A stretch of 64,000 nucleotides of DNA, taken from Paragorgia papillata (taxonomy: Eukaryota > Cnidaria > Anthozoa > Scleralcyonacea > Coralliidae). The stretch covers positions 3,769,501 to 3,833,500 of the forward strand of contig JAWNZC010000445.1 in NCBI GenBank assembly GCA_035771165.1, read 5' to 3'. The translations under genes were made by a program, and so were the position numbers. Positions 44,123-55,912 of the stretch are shown here, in pieces. Numbering within the stretch: position 1 is the stretch's first letter; every line of letters begins with the position of its first letter. Under the pieces are notes generated by a model that was not told the DNA's origin, made no database searches, and saw nothing but the letters and a program-made list of their open reading frames with translations.

Positions 44123-44466
44123 CAACCTCGTCCCCAGGGCCATTTGTGGGGCTGGGTCAAGATGGCGGCCAAAAACAAAATGGCAGGAACAAATGCCCTG
44201 GCAAATTAAAGGCTGAGCTATCACCACATCTGATTGGTTGAGATAAAATTGGATGTTTTAGGTATTCTGATTATTGGAAGCAAAGCAGGCAATTTGAATT
44301 TTGCAAGTCAATCGAAAGCCTGACTAGGCGCGATAAACTTAGTGAAGACTGAATCCGAGTAAAAAAATCGCCATTATAACATGGCGCATTTTTGGCAGAC
44401 TGTGCCAGAGCAATTTGTTCCCGCCATTTTGTTTTTGGCCGCCACATGGCCCAGGGGACGAGGTTG
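44123..44466. mobile_element. MULE-like MITE, CAACCTCGTCCCCAGGG ends
   Basis: 344 bp with TIRs CAACCTCGTCCCCAGGGCCA and complement; flanks AACTATATC and CACTATATC match at 8 of 9 positions. The ends resemble those of the CAATCTCGTTCC family. Confidence 0.8.
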
Positions 44467-45042
44467 CACTATATCGTCAATATTCACATTATATCGTCAG
44501 TTTTGATATTATAACATCAAGTTTGACTTGATTAAAGTCATATTTAATAAAAAATAGCGTAACGTCGATTCATAGCACAAAATGCGGACAAACAAACCAA
44601 AATTGACTTTCAAATGATTTCAAATGAGCCATTATCTATTGTTCGGTCTGCAAGAATTGTGGGTAAAAGCAGACAAACTTACATCGTGACGTCATCACGA
44701 CGGAGCGCTATTGCGCTGCTGTATGTTAAACTTGAGCCAGCATGCAAACTCCAAATGACGGCGAAAACGAGCATTGAGTCATTGACATACAGAAATACCA
44801 ATATTTACTGGAGCTGCCTATGATACAACTTCCTGCTTTGAATTTGATTGGTGTTTGACTAATAATCCTATTTCTTATGTAATATACTATACACATAAAG
44901 AATACCATTGGATTTAAACACCGAGAAGTATTTTCAAATCAGATTATTTACGGCTTTGAATTGTACGGTTGACCCGTCCCTTGTCATTTTTGTGTCTTTC
45001 GTTCTGCAATAATACACGACTTTCGAATACCAATTGCGCATC

Positions 45043-45210
45043 AGCATGACGCGTTCTGAGTCGGGATAAAACTCATTTCAGTTCATAACATCTAGCTGAG
45101 GTCTCCGTATAATTGAGTTCGGAAATTTAAATGCAATGCAAATGAATACTATCAGTCTTTGCCTGATGTTATGAATTGAAATGAGTTTTATCCCGACTTA
45201 GAACGGAGAT
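45043..45210. mobile_element. MITE with GTTCTGAGTCGGGATAAAAC arms
   Basis: GGGATAAAACTCATTTCAGT faces ATTGAAATGAGTTTTATCCC, and ACGCGTTCTGAGTC faces GACTTAGAACG. A weaker relative occurs at 27815-27965 in the SelJ-like gene. Confidence 0.7.
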
Positions 45211-45504
45211 TCGAAAGTCGTGTATAGTCGTTAATAGATTGGTTTAAGCGCAGGAAAAAGCGCGCATGGAATATTCCTAATCTGCTCCTGACACAGAATA
45301 GCCTTGCCTACCAAGAGTTTCTATCCTGCTAGCAGAGCCTCCTGTATGTTACAAGGAGAAGGAAAGAAGGCTATGTCAAAATCGTGTATTGTTTTATTTG
45401 AGCATGCGCGACGGTTAGCTGGATCATTTAAAATTCCCATGATCACTCAATACTATCTCTCTCTCTCTTCTGTTTCATTGTCAAATAATTTCACTTGTTG
45501 GGAG

Positions 45505-46052
45505 CAGTGCCGGATTTAGGACAGGGCGGACTGGGCGGTCGCCCAGGGCCCCCCACAAAATGTTTAAAGGGGGGCCTCCACAAAAATGTCTTGAAAGTTG
45601 AAAAAATAGGTGTTGAAATGAAAATATTGAGAGCCCAAAATATGAGTCAAAAACAAGACAAAAGATATATGGATGATATATATGATATATATGATATATA
45701 GAGGGTTGTGTCCCATGTAATATATATACTGAATATTATTACGTATCTTTAATCCTTTCTTATAATTGTTCAACTTACTCCCGTATCAAATTTACACTGC
45801 GCCTTCAACCGTCGTTGCCTTCGCAAGTTAACAAAAAATACAGCAAGATGCGCTTTTTGGCCTAAGGCCATATACTGCATTCTTTGCCAATTTTATTCAT
45901 CTATATTATATAACCCCTGTGTCAGTCCAATTACCTACATCTTATTCAAAAACATATGACTATGTAACTTAGCATATATTCAGAAATAGAATTGATATAT
46001 TGTGCTGGTCAGTGACCGCCCAGGGGCCTGCACAGTCCTAAATCCGGCGCTG
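45505..46052. mobile_element. hAT-like non-autonomous element
   Basis: 548 bp, ends CAGTGCCGGATTTAGGACAG and CCTAAATCCGGCGCTG, flanked by exact 8-bp duplications GTTGGGAG (45497-45504 and 46053-46060). Interior AT-rich with an ATATATGAT run; no transposase. Confidence 0.92.
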
Positions 46053-46309
46053 GTTGGGAGATTTCTCGAAACTAGATGGATAGCGTGTTGACACTATGGG
46101 CTCAAATGTGGCCACCACTTTTACACACAGGTAAAGCCGTGCGCAGCAAAAACCTGTGAAGCAAGACCAAAACTGGTTTCTCTCGCCCGATCTTTAAAAT
46201 GATGGCGATTTCAAAGACAATACACGATTTCGCTAGAGTAACCTTTCGCTTCATCCGCGAGGATACCAAGAAGCGAGAACACCCAAGAAACTCTGCTCGA
46301 AAAAGACTT

Positions 46310-46575
46310 TGCCAGGGACGGATTAAAGGGGGGGGGTTGACTGGGCTGCAGCCATGGGCCCCCAATCTTTAGGGGGGCCCAAAAAATAGTTTCACGAGCA
46401 AAATAAAATTTCTTATACTTTAGATAGAATCTTGTATGGCTAGCTACCTCAGTATATCTGTCTGGCCTTCAGCGTATAGCCTATGCCTATATTAACCATA
46501 TGGCAAGAGCAGCATATGCCGTGGGCCCCAAGCTTTCCGGGTCCCGGCGCTTTCTGATAGCCTTCATCCGGCCCA
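46310..46575. mobile_element. hAT-like element, CAGGGACGGATTAAAGG ends
   Basis: Left CAGGGACGGATTAAAGGGGG, right TTCATCCGGCCCAGG, inner GGGCCCCCAATCTTT/GGGCCCCAAGCTTTCC arms. Degenerate ends; target duplication not seen. Confidence 0.5.
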
Positions 46576-47253
46576 GGACTTTGCTCGCAGGGTAAAAGTT
46601 TTCAATTCGCAAAAAAATTTAGCATAATGCTGAAGCTACACTTATGTTTCGATTCTCTTTCAATACAACACAAAGAGACGACTTGGGACAAGTCAAGTTT
46701 AGGGGAAATTTGTCGAAATTTTATTCCAATTTCATTCCAATTTTATTGGCAATTGATTTTCTTTCTAATTCCTCGCGAAATATTTACGAATTTGAAAATA
46801 CTTTCAAACCGATCATATTTAAAACCAATCATATTTAACACATTTCATGAAATGAAATGGCCGGTGAAGTAAAGCAACAGGAATTCAGTAATCGGAATTA
46901 GTATACAGCCAAAATACTCATAAAGGACATCTAATGCCTCTTAACTTATTTCACAGAAAAAATAAGTTGAAAAAGAAATGGAACTTCTTTTAGAAAAGTG
47001 AAAACCCACTTAATTTTAACTGCAGTTGCCCTCGAAAACTGATCTAATTGCTTTAGGGAATAATCAGTTTCAAAATGAAGACACATTTTACTGAAGCGGA
47101 ACGCTGCCGAACTATATACAAGCTTGACTAGTCTTAGCTCAAGACAAATTTAGCAGAAAAATATCAAAACTCGTTACTTCCTTTTCTTGATTCTCCCAAA
47201 TTGCATTGCGATTCCACGGTCACTGCTGAGTCTAAATACAGTGGATTCAGGTT

Positions 47254-47468
47254 GAGTGTTTAACGCGACAACAATTGTCGTGTTAGTTGCAACAGTTAGT
47301 TAAGACGTTTCCAGGCAAAATGTTACACGTTGCTGGGCGGGATTTATGCGTGTGAATTTAATAAGAACTTGCAAGCCCCGCCCAACAACGTCTGACATTT
47401 TGCCTAGAAACGTCATATAATTAGTCAGTTGCAACTAACGCGACAATTATCGTTAAATGCTCAACATG
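47254..47468. repeat. Foldback with TGTTTAACGCGACAA ends
   Basis: GACGTTTCCAGGCAAAATGT faces ACATTTTGCCTAGAAACGTC; outer GAGTGTTTAACGCGACAA faces CGACAATTATCGTTAAATGCTC. A MITE in a RING-H2 gene intron. Confidence 0.75.
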
Positions 47469-48025
47469 AATACGCTGTAAGCGAAATAATACATGCAATT
47501 TTTTTAACAATAACAACACCATGCATGCAACCACAACCATCACAACTACAAAATCCACCATCACCATCAACGCCAGCAACCACATGCAACAAAAACCATC
47601 ACGACTACAAAAACCAACATAAACCACAACGACGATGGTGACAACAACTTATGTATGCACGAACATTGCTATATAAACATGTACGCATATTTTATATTTT
47701 TTAACATTCTCTCTAAGAGCACAGCTCATCGAAGGAGATAATGTCAAAAAATCACAAAGCAAGGTTTCACAAAGAAAAAGAGCATATAGTACGTTCTACA
47801 TAATGAACAAGTTTAACTAATAATATATTAAATCATATTGTGAGATATGCACACAAAAGATAAAATATTTCAAAAAATTGAAGTATTGGTATAGATTACT
47901 GATATAATCCTATATAATATATCGCTTAGTATCAAGTATAAATAACTAATTATGCAACACAACATCATTATATTTGAAACTAAGCAGTTTTTTGAGTCTG
48001 AAAAACTTGATCATATGGTATAGTT

Positions 48026-48312
48026 AGGATAAGAAACTTAAAACGATGTTACGAAACCGGAAACGATGTTTGCACAACTTGCTATGGTAATTATACTCTT
48101 ATAAGCGTCTAATGCACCTAACGGGTGGTCCCGCATGGCCACGATCAGCTAGTGCTGAAATTAAACAATAGTGTAATATGTCACTTTAATAATTCAGTAG
48201 TGTCATTAGCCGCTTCTAAGTGTATAATTACCATAGCAAGTTAAGTTGTACAAACTTTGTTTCGGGTTTTGTAACATCGTTTTAAGTTTCCTATCCAGTT
48301 CCTCTTCCATTA
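48026..48312. mobile_element. MITE, GGATAGGAAACTT family, copy 2
   Basis: Matches 25253-25505 (AATGCACCTAACGGGTGGTC, CTTATAAGCGTCTAATGCAC) with TAACATCGTTTTAAGTTTCC at the right end. Confidence 0.7.
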
Positions 48313-48348
48313 GGGATTTTACAACATCGTTTGTTATCCAGAAGGGTT

Positions 48349-49037
48349 TAAAGTGCCTATGAAACGAAAATTAGGTCTGTCTAAAAATATTAAAGAACAC
48401 TTAAAATGATAGAGTAACATCTTTTGCAGTTTTTCGTTTCCTTGCTTCATTCAAGAGATATTTCAGTTTGTTTGATATGCAAATTAAACATTTTAACGTC
48501 ACATGCGCATGAGTTATTAAAAAAAGTTATATATCTTCGCCAAGAACACTAAACATGCAGATTTTCAAGTGATTATATTTGACAATAGCAAAAACATATA
48601 AATATAGATAGAACAAATAGATCAAACACGAGGAAGTGTGTTTCATCCGATATCCAGTCACCGAGAAGTGGTTGAAAAACGAGGCCGTAGGCCGAGTTTT
48701 TTTAACCAATTTCGAGGTGGATAGAGGATGAAACACTCTTTGAGTGTTTGATCTAGCTTCTCAAACAAATCAGTATTTTATGAAAAAATCAGGTTGAAAG
48801 TTGGCAAAATTCTATTCTAATTAAGACTGGGTTTCCAGTTCACCGTCTCGGTACTGATTTCCTTTGTTTTCATCTTATGAATTATTAATGAGTTTGAGAA
48901 ATTTACATCAAACAAACTGAAATTTCTCAAGAACGAAGCAAGGGAACGAAAAACTGCAAAAGATGTTACTCGATCACTTTAAGTGTTCTTTCAAATAAGA
49001 CAAACTTAATATAATTTTCGTTTCATAGGCATTTTAA
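48349..49037. mobile_element. MITE, TTAAAGTGCCTATGAAACG family, interrupted
   Basis: Ends TTAAAGTGCCTATGAAACGA and TTTCATAGGCATTTTAA. The interior is split by a hairpin (about 48600-48780: GATCAAACACGAGGAAGTGT facing AACACTCTTTGAGTGTTTGATC). Its right end abuts exon P1. Sister copies at 37635 and 54543-54930. Confidence 0.75.
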
Positions 49038-49061
49038 GTAATAAAATGTTTAAAACATTAC

Positions 49062-49124
49062 CTTTCATTTTCCCTAAGTAGTATCACGTACTTCTTATTC
49101 AATCTGTCTACCGCGTTCTGCAAC
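49062..49124 (-). CDS. RING-H2 gene, 21-residue coiled-coil exon P1
   Basis: 63 nt, phase 2 in and 2 out (acceptor GTTTGAAG|G, donor GAAAG|GTAATG). It reads LQNAVDRLNKKYVILLRENE plus R, three heptads with Leu/Val at a/d positions. The most diverged member of type P. Probably splices to the 39696-40904 exon. Confidence 0.8.
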
Positions 49125-49386
49125 CTTCAAACAAATAGAAAATATTATCTTTTAAAAACATACTTTCATTCAAAATATTCTCCCTGAAGAGTTCCATCAA
49201 TTTTCCACTCTGCATGCACTTCGCAAAAAAAACCGTTTTGAAACTAAACACATAAAGTTTCGAGCGAGGAAAACCATATCGCGTATACCAATTTTTTCAG
49301 TATGCTGATCAGTCGATATACATTAAGCCTTTTTTATTCAGTAATTTATAACGTTCTGCATGTCTTGCATAAAATAACTTGGTTAC

Positions 49387-49449
49387 CTTTCGTTACTTGT
49401 TTCATTCTGTTCCAAGTTATTATTCAACGTTGTCACCTGGGTTTTTAGT
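49387..49449 (-). CDS. RING-H2 gene, 21-residue coiled-coil exon Q1
   Basis: 63 nt, acceptor ATTATACAG|A, donor GAAAG|GTAACC, phase 2 to 2. It reads LKTQVTTLNNNLEQNETSNE plus R. Nearly identical sister exons lie at 50864, 51453 and 54411. Confidence 0.8.
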
Positions 49450-50539
49450 CTGTATAATAGTAAATAAGAACTAAAAGCAGTTAGTTGCTTGAATAAACAA
49501 ATCGAACAATCAGCATGAATGCTATTTTATGTTCTTTAAAGTAAATAGATAATTAAAACAAACCAAAGTTGGTTCCTCGCATTAGTGGCGTGTGCTGTTA
49601 GCTACGTGGTGTATGCTGTTAGCTACAAATTGCTGATTGTCGAGTGCTTTCCATGCTTTTAAAAATGTTGTAGTGCAATAATGTGAAAACGACCTTCAGA
49701 CATACATACATATCGTAATACTAAGTAAAGATTTTGCTTTACCCAGCTTGTATTAAACGTCAAATACATATAAAAAACTGTCCAAGATGGCCGATGCCAC
49801 CAGCGTCCAATAATTTACATTACTATACCTTCACAATTAATGTCTACAATAGCGTCACGTTTCACGATGTAGGACAACTACATATTGGGCAGCTACCTTT
49901 GGACAGGTGCACAAGGTATATTTACTTGCCAATTGCACGATTATTTGTTCGATATAATAAAACACCTATTGGATTCATCTTCGCCCGATATGGAAAATAA
50001 TTAAGTCTCAAATTTTAATATTGGGCGAGACCGAAGGCTCGACCTTCGGTCTCACCCAATATTGAATTTTCGACTTAAATATTTTGCCATATCGGGCGAA
50101 GATGAATTCAATAGGTATATCGGTCACTACGCTGGTTATTACCCTCGGGCCTGCGGCCATCGGGGTTAATAACCAGCGTAGTGACCTCGGTTTCGGTCAC
50201 TAACCGACTTAGTTTATTCATGACACAGACGATATTTGTCGTTATTTAACAAAAAAATGGTGTTCTAGACGTAGTTTTAAAGCGATATAGTAGGTCATTT
50301 AATATGCAAGGTCAATAACCAATTTATTAACAGCGGCACATCAAAGATAATTTATGCATGAATAAACTAAGTTATAATATTCGACGGAAATGACGTCACA
50401 GCCGTCCAATAATTGTCTCTTATTCGGCGAAAATGACGTACAACTGGCGGACATTAAGAGTTAACTAGAATATGTTGATCAATAAGGATAATGAAGTTTG
50501 AATGTAACATAAGTAATCCGAAAATGTTCAAAACATTAC

Positions 50540-50602
50540 CTTTCATTTTCCTTGAGTACAATCAAGCACTTGTGATTCAATCGGTCTAATCCGTTCTGCA
50601 AC
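50540..50602 (-). CDS. RING-H2 gene, coiled-coil exon P2
   Basis: 63 nt, acceptor CTGTTTCAAG|G, donor GAAAG|GTAATG. It reads LQNGLDRLNHKCLIVLKENE plus R. It lies 1478 bp from P1, the duplication period. Confidence 0.8.
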
Positions 50603-50863
50603 CTTGAAACAGACAGAAAATATTATCTTTTAAAAACATACTTCAAAATTTCAAAATATTCTCCCTGGAGGGTTCCATCAAGTTTCCACTCTGCATGCAC
50701 TTCGCAAAAAACCGTTTTGAAACTAAACACAAAGTTTCGAGCGAGGAAAACCATATCGCGTATATCAATTTTTTCAGTATGCTGATCAGTCGATATACCT
50801 TAAGCATTTTTTATTCAGTAATTTATAACGTTCTGCATGTCTTGCATAAAATAACTTGGTTAC

Positions 50864-50926
50864 CTTTCGTTACTTGTTTCATTCTGTTCCAAGTTATTAT
50901 TCAACGTTGTCACATGGGTTTTTAGT
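50864..50926 (-). CDS. RING-H2 gene, coiled-coil exon Q2
   Basis: 63 nt with the same splice sites as Q1. It reads LKTHVTTLNNNLEQNETSNE plus R, one substitution from Q1. Confidence 0.8.
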
Positions 50927-51452
50927 CTGTATAATAGTAAATAAGAACTAAAAGCAGTTAGTTGCTTCAATAAACAAATCGAACAATCAGCATGAATGCT
51001 ATTTTATGTTCTTTAAAGTAAATAGACAATTAAAACAAACCAGTTTTCTAGCCATTTTTTAAAAGAAAGAACTTAAAAAACAACATAATTATATAAGTTG
51101 GTTCCTCGCATTAGTGGCGTGTGCCGTTAGCTACGTGGTGTGTGCTGTTAGCTACAAATTGCTGATTGTCGAGAACTTTCCATGCTTTTAAAAATGTTGT
51201 AGTGCAATAATGTGAAAACGACCTTCAGACATACATACATATCGTAATACTAAGTAAAGATTTTGCTTTACCCAGCTTGTATTAAACGTCAAATACATAT
51301 AAAAAAACTGTCCAAGATGGCCGGTGCCACAAAAACCATATCGCGTATATCAATTTTTTCAGTATACTGATCAGTCGATATACCTTAAGCCTTTTTTATT
51401 CAGTAATTTATAACGTTCTGCATGTCTTGCATAAAATAACTTGGACGGTTAC

Positions 51453-51515
51453 CTTTCGTTACTTGTTTCATTCTGTTTCAAGTTATTATTCAACGTTGTC
51501 ACCTGGCTTTTTAGT
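51453..51515 (-). CDS. RING-H2 gene, coiled-coil exon Q3
   Basis: 63 nt, same splice sites. It reads LKSQVTTLNNNLKQNETSNE plus R. It is only 589 bp from Q2 because the block between them lost its P exon and hairpin region. Confidence 0.8.
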
Positions 51516-52659
51516 CTGTATAATAGTAAATAAGAACTAAAAGCAGTTAGTTGCTTGAATAAACAAATCGAACAATCATGCAGCATGAATGCTATTTTAT
51601 GTTCTTTAAAGTAAATAGACAATTAAAACAAACCAGTTTTCTAGCCATTTTTTAAAAGAATTAAGAACTTAAAAAACAACATAAAAAGTTGGTTCCTCGC
51701 ATTAGTGGCGTGTGCTGTTAGCTACGTGGTGTGTGCTGTTAGCTACAAATTGCTGATTGTCGAGTGCTTTCCATGCTTTTCAAAATGTTGTGGTGCAATA
51801 ATGTGAAAACGACCTTCAGACATACATACATATCGTAATACTAAGTAAAGATTTTGCTTTACCCGGCTTGTATTAAACGTCAAATACATATAAAAAACTG
51901 TCCAAGATGGCCGATGCCACCAGCGTCCAATAATTTACATTACTATACCTTCACAATTAATGTCTACAATAGCGTCACGTTTCACGATGTAGGACAACTA
52001 CATATTGGGCAGCTACCTTTGGACAGGTGCACAAGGTATATTTACTTGCCAATTGCACGATTATTTGTTCGATATAATAAAACACCTATTGGATTCATCT
52101 TCGCCCGATATGGAAAATATTGAAGTCTCAAATTTTAATATTGGGCGAGACCGAAGGCTCGACCTTCGGTCTCGCCCAATATTGAATTTTCGACTTAAAT
52201 ATTTTGCCATATCGGGCGAAGATGAATTCAATAGGTATATCGGTCACTACGCTGGTTATTACCCTCGGGCCTGCGGCCATCGGGGTTAATAACCAGCGTA
52301 GTGACCTCGGTTTCGGTCACTAACCGACTTAGTTTATTCATGACACAGACGATATTTATCGTTATTTAACAAAAAAATGGTATTCTAGACGTAGTTTTAA
52401 AGCGATATAGTAGGTCATTTAATATACAAGGTCAATAACCTATTTATGAACCGCGGCACATCAAAGATAATTTATGCATGAATAAACTAAGTTATAATAT
52501 TCGACGGAAATGACGTCACAGCCGTCCAATAATTGTCTCTTATTCGGCGAAAATGACGTACAACTGGCGGACATTAGGAGTTAACTAGAGTAGGTTGATC
52601 AATAAGGATAATGAAGTTTGAATGTAACATAAGAAATCCGAAAATGTTCAAAACATTAC

Positions 52660-52722
52660 CTTTCATTTTCCTTGAGTACTATCAAGTACCTGTGATTCAA
52701 TCGGTCTAATCCGTTCTGCAAC
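52660..52722 (-). CDS. RING-H2 gene, coiled-coil exon P3
   Basis: 63 nt, same splice sites as P2. It reads LQNGLDRLNHRYLIVLKENE plus R. Two residues differ from P2; the frame is intact. Confidence 0.8.
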
Positions 52723-53043
52723 CTTGAAACAGACAGAAAATATTATCTTTTAAAAACATACTTCAAAATATTCTCCCTGAAGAGTTCCATCCATTTTCCA
52801 TTCTGGATGCATTTCGCAAAAAACGTTTTCGTTCCTTTTTGGAGAACAGAACAGAACAGAAGAGAAGGAAACAGAACGGAACGGAAAGGAACAGAAGAGG
52901 ATGGAATAAATGTATATAAAACTAAAATAAATAGGATAGTTGCCATCTTCTACATCAAACTACAAAATGTTTGCAAATATTTTCGTATGGAAAAAAACAT
53001 TAGATGCTATTTATTGAAAGCTACTGAACCAACACAGTCATAG

Positions 53044-53285
53044 AATAAAACATATTCCAAGAATAATGCCATCCTGAAAACTCAAGATAAGAGTCAAATA
53101 AGTCTATATAGACCTGGCATGTTTTTAAGTCCTCATATATAGACCTGGCATGTTTTTGTATTTTCACTTGTCTGATGATGACTTTGAAATAAAGTCTAAA
53201 TATTACAATTTTCACTATAGTTCCACTTGTTTGACTCATATCTTGAGTTTTCAGGATGGCATTATTCTTCGGAATATGTTTTATT
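53044..53285. mobile_element. MITE, AAAACATATTCCAAGAATAA ends
   Basis: AATGCCATCCTGAAAACTCA faces TGAGTTTTCAGGATGGCATT. Inner direct repeat TATAGACCTGGCATGTTTTT twice. A second foldback at 53475-53630 has GCAGAGGCTTCTATTCGCAG against GCCTGCGAGCCTCTG ends. Confidence 0.75.
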
Positions 53286-53867
53286 CTATACTTTTTCAAG
53301 TTGTCGGCTGGTCTTGGTTTTTGTTTCAACACAGTCATTTGATCGATAATAAAACTTTTAGATGTGTCATGTGTCAGATGTTCAAGAAATATAAAGTATA
53401 AGTTACTTTTGACTTTTTTGAACTCGCCACTTTTGAACATTGCTTGATCGCTTAATCCCCCTCCAACCCCTCTCAACTCCGCAGAGGCTTCTATTCGCAG
53501 GCGCGCGGGCAATCGTAAAGCGCGCGGAGAACGTCTGGAAGGTGGAAAAAGAGGTGATTCGCTCTTCCCATCATTCCTCGCGCGTCTTTTCCGCCTGCGA
53601 GCCTCTGAAGAGGAGAGAACCTCCAACACTATAGTGGACTCAATAGCTGAATAGGTAGAGCAGCGAACCTCTATCTCGAAGTCTGCTCAAGCCGTTTTCG
53701 GTAAATTCGAGCTGTTGAATTAGGTGTACTATTACACTATTATTACACTAGGTGTTGAATCAGGTGTATTAATCTGAATCAACGCTTGAATTATTGCGCC
53801 CTAGGTATTAAAAAACATGGTATAGTAATGTTTGTGTAGATAACTGAACACGTAACAGTTTCGAGCT

Positions 53868-54346
53868 ATAGTGCGGTATAAAATGTAATTCCGTGTAAAA
53901 AGTGGATTTCCCCCCTTTTTTGAGTCGATTAGATGTCAAACTATCAGAAACTGAAGGGTTAAAATTTTCGACTTTTCGATATCGAGGGGGGTCGAGGGGT
54001 CGGAGACATGGCCAATAGGAGTGACTCAAATATCTTTTCTGACCCTGATCCTAGCCCAAATAGTGTGGTATGAAGTGTCTGCAAAACAGCTTTCTTCGGA
54101 TTTGCATGCTAAAGTTAATTTCTTTTTCAGTTTTTTTGAGTTGACTAAGCGTCAAACAATCAGAGAATGCACTTCAAATTTTCCGAGCTCTCAAACCCCC
54201 TGTATGTCGAGAGGTCGAAAATTTGAACCCCATCATTTTCTGATAGTTTGACATCTTGTCAACTCAAAAAAGGGAAAAAATTCAACTTTAGCACGAAAAT
54301 CCTACGGGAGCTGTTTTCATGACAATCTTCATACCACACTACTACG
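53868..54346. mobile_element. MITE, AGTGTGGTATGAAGTGTC ends, copy 2
   Basis: TATAGTGCGGTATAAAATGT at the left and CATACCACACTACTACG at the right; shares TCGAGGGGTCGGAGACATGG with 41103-41555 in reverse orientation. Confidence 0.75.
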
Positions 54347-54410
54347 TTAAGCATTTTTTATTCATTAATTTATAACGTTCTGCATGCTTTGCAAAAAATA
54401 ACTTAGTTAC

Positions 54411-54473
54411 CTTTCGTCACTTGTTTCTTTCTGTTCCAAGTTATTCGTTAACGTTGTCACCTTGGTTTTTAGT
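54411..54473 (-). CDS. RING-H2 gene, coiled-coil exon Q4
   Basis: 63 nt, acceptor ATTTTACAG|A, donor GAAAG|GTAACT. It reads LKTKVTTLTNNLEQKETSDE plus R. The most diverged type Q exon, lying outside the tandem block, so probably the older copy. Confidence 0.78.
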
Positions 54474-54542
54474 CTGTAAAATAGTAAGAACTAAAGCATT
54501 AGTTGAATAAACAAATCGAGCAATTTGAATGAATACTCTTTT

Positions 54543-54930
54543 TTAAAGTGCCTATGAAACGAAAATTAAGTTTGTCTTATTTGAAAGAACACTTAAAATG
54601 GCAGAGTATATTTATATATCTTTGGCACTATCAAATATAATAATCACTTGAAGATCTACATGTTTAGTGTTGTGGGTGGAACACATGCACATGCTTCATT
54701 CAAATTAATTTGGTTGGATAATAGAAAAGATATCTAACCTTCTCCGATGTAGCTCATTATCCACCTACGACGTCAAAATGTTTAATTTGCACATCAAACA
54801 AACTAAAATATCTCAAGAATAAAGAATAAAGCAAAGAAACGAAAAACAGCAAAAGATGTTACTCAATGATTTTAAGTGTTCTTTCAAATAAGACAAACTT
54901 AATTTTCGTTTCATATAGGCACTAAAGTAA
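54543..54930. mobile_element. MITE, TTAAAGTGCCTATGAAACG family, copy 3
   Basis: Ends TTAAAGTGCCTATGAAACGA and TTTCATATAGGCACTAAAG, inner ACTTAAAATGGCAGAGTA and ACTCAATGATTTTAAGTGTT. Lies close to exon Q4. Confidence 0.8.
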
Positions 54931-55672
54931 ATAGACCAGCTTTTGAATCACTTTTTAAAAGAAAGAACTTAAAACAACATAAAAATTTGGTGTCCATACA
55001 AAATTATGCTAGCTCTTCATAAGTTATTCTTCGCATGGGTGGTGTGCGCTGTTAGCTGCGCGATCTCTTAACAAGTTTCGAAGTTTTAATTCACCACTGT
55101 AGTCTAAAGTTAAACCCGGTTGGACAGGGTTATTAGGGACTTTAAGATCTACGTCGTCAACCTCAACGACGACGTCCTCTAAACAAAATAATTCTTTTTG
55201 CAAAACAAAGAAAATGAATAATTTTTAGTCCCAAGAGTAATCTCGACACCGTCCTCGTTCTTTATACAACGCCACTTAGAGCATTTTCACGTTTTCGGGA
55301 CGACGTCAACGGCCAAAAGATGAGAACTGTTGCTTGAGATTGGCTTCAATACGGACACCATAATCATTTTAGCAATACTGGGGCGTTTTGGAAGTCACCA
55401 AACTAGCTTCAAATACCAAATATAATAGTCAGTTAACTGTGACTTCTTTAAATTGTAAAACTTATCTTGCGTTTTAACCGCCGTCGTCGTCCTATCATCT
55501 TAAAGTCCCTAGTACTTGGATGGGTGACCGCTTGGGGATAACCCAGGCTTGTGACGTCAGATACATTACCAAAAACACTGTCCAAGATGGCGGATGACAA
55601 GATGGTTTATTTACTGTCGAAATTAGCAATGTTGTTGTTGACAAAAATCGTTCATATATTACTTGAACTACC

Positions 55673-55792
55673 TTAGACCCCGTTTACACTAGAGCAAAAG
55701 TTTCCGGATTCACATTGTTTTTCATCCTCATGGGAATAAAAAAACAATGTGAATCCGGATACTTTTGCTCTAGTGTAAACGAGGCCTTAGTA
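55673..55792. repeat. Hairpin, GTTTACACTAGAGCAAAAG arms
   Basis: Arms of about 55 bp, nearly perfect, around CATCCTCATGGGAATAAA. Region 54931-55672 before it holds two segments on the theme ACGTCGTC and CTTAAAGTCCCTA, without coding. Confidence 0.85.
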
Positions 55793-55912
55793 AGTATGTT
55801 TATTAATCAGAACATTATAAATTGAAAATTTTGATTTTTGTTGCCATTACCATTCTGATCAGCATTTAGTAGCTTGGTTAAATTTTTGCGTCAACCATTT
55901 TATACAACTTAC

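Larger units (their letters stand above)
49038..52822. repeat. Tandem segmental duplication carrying exons P and Q
   Basis: Unit of about 1.48 kb: exon P, exon Q, then a hairpin block. Copy 1 is 49038-50518, copy 2 is 50519-51329 (hairpin block missing), copy 3 is 51330-52627 (starts inside the P-Q intron), copy 4 is 52628-52822 (exon P only). Identity is very high by eye. Each hairpin block (49963-50190, 52082-52310) holds two palindromes, GGGCGAGACCGAAGGCTCGA type and GTCACTACGCTGGTTATTAC type. The repeated 88-residue ORFs at 49734 and 51854 are by-products. Confidence 0.9.

Noticed and set aside
45660..45700. Short GATATATAT tandem as a CRISPR-like or satellite array
   Set aside because: Only a few units inside a hAT-like element; eukaryotic context; no spacers.
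49734..52123. Two near-identical ORFs of 88-89 codons at 49734 and 51854
   Set aside because: They are identical because the whole DNA block is duplicated. They run into the palindromes and show no domain, and the minus-strand exons explain the region better.
53021..53629. 202-codon minus-strand ORF
   Set aside because: It spans two adjacent foldback MITEs (53044-53285 and 53475-53630); Arg/Ser-rich start is element sequence and there is no matching splice phase to the RING-H2 gene.
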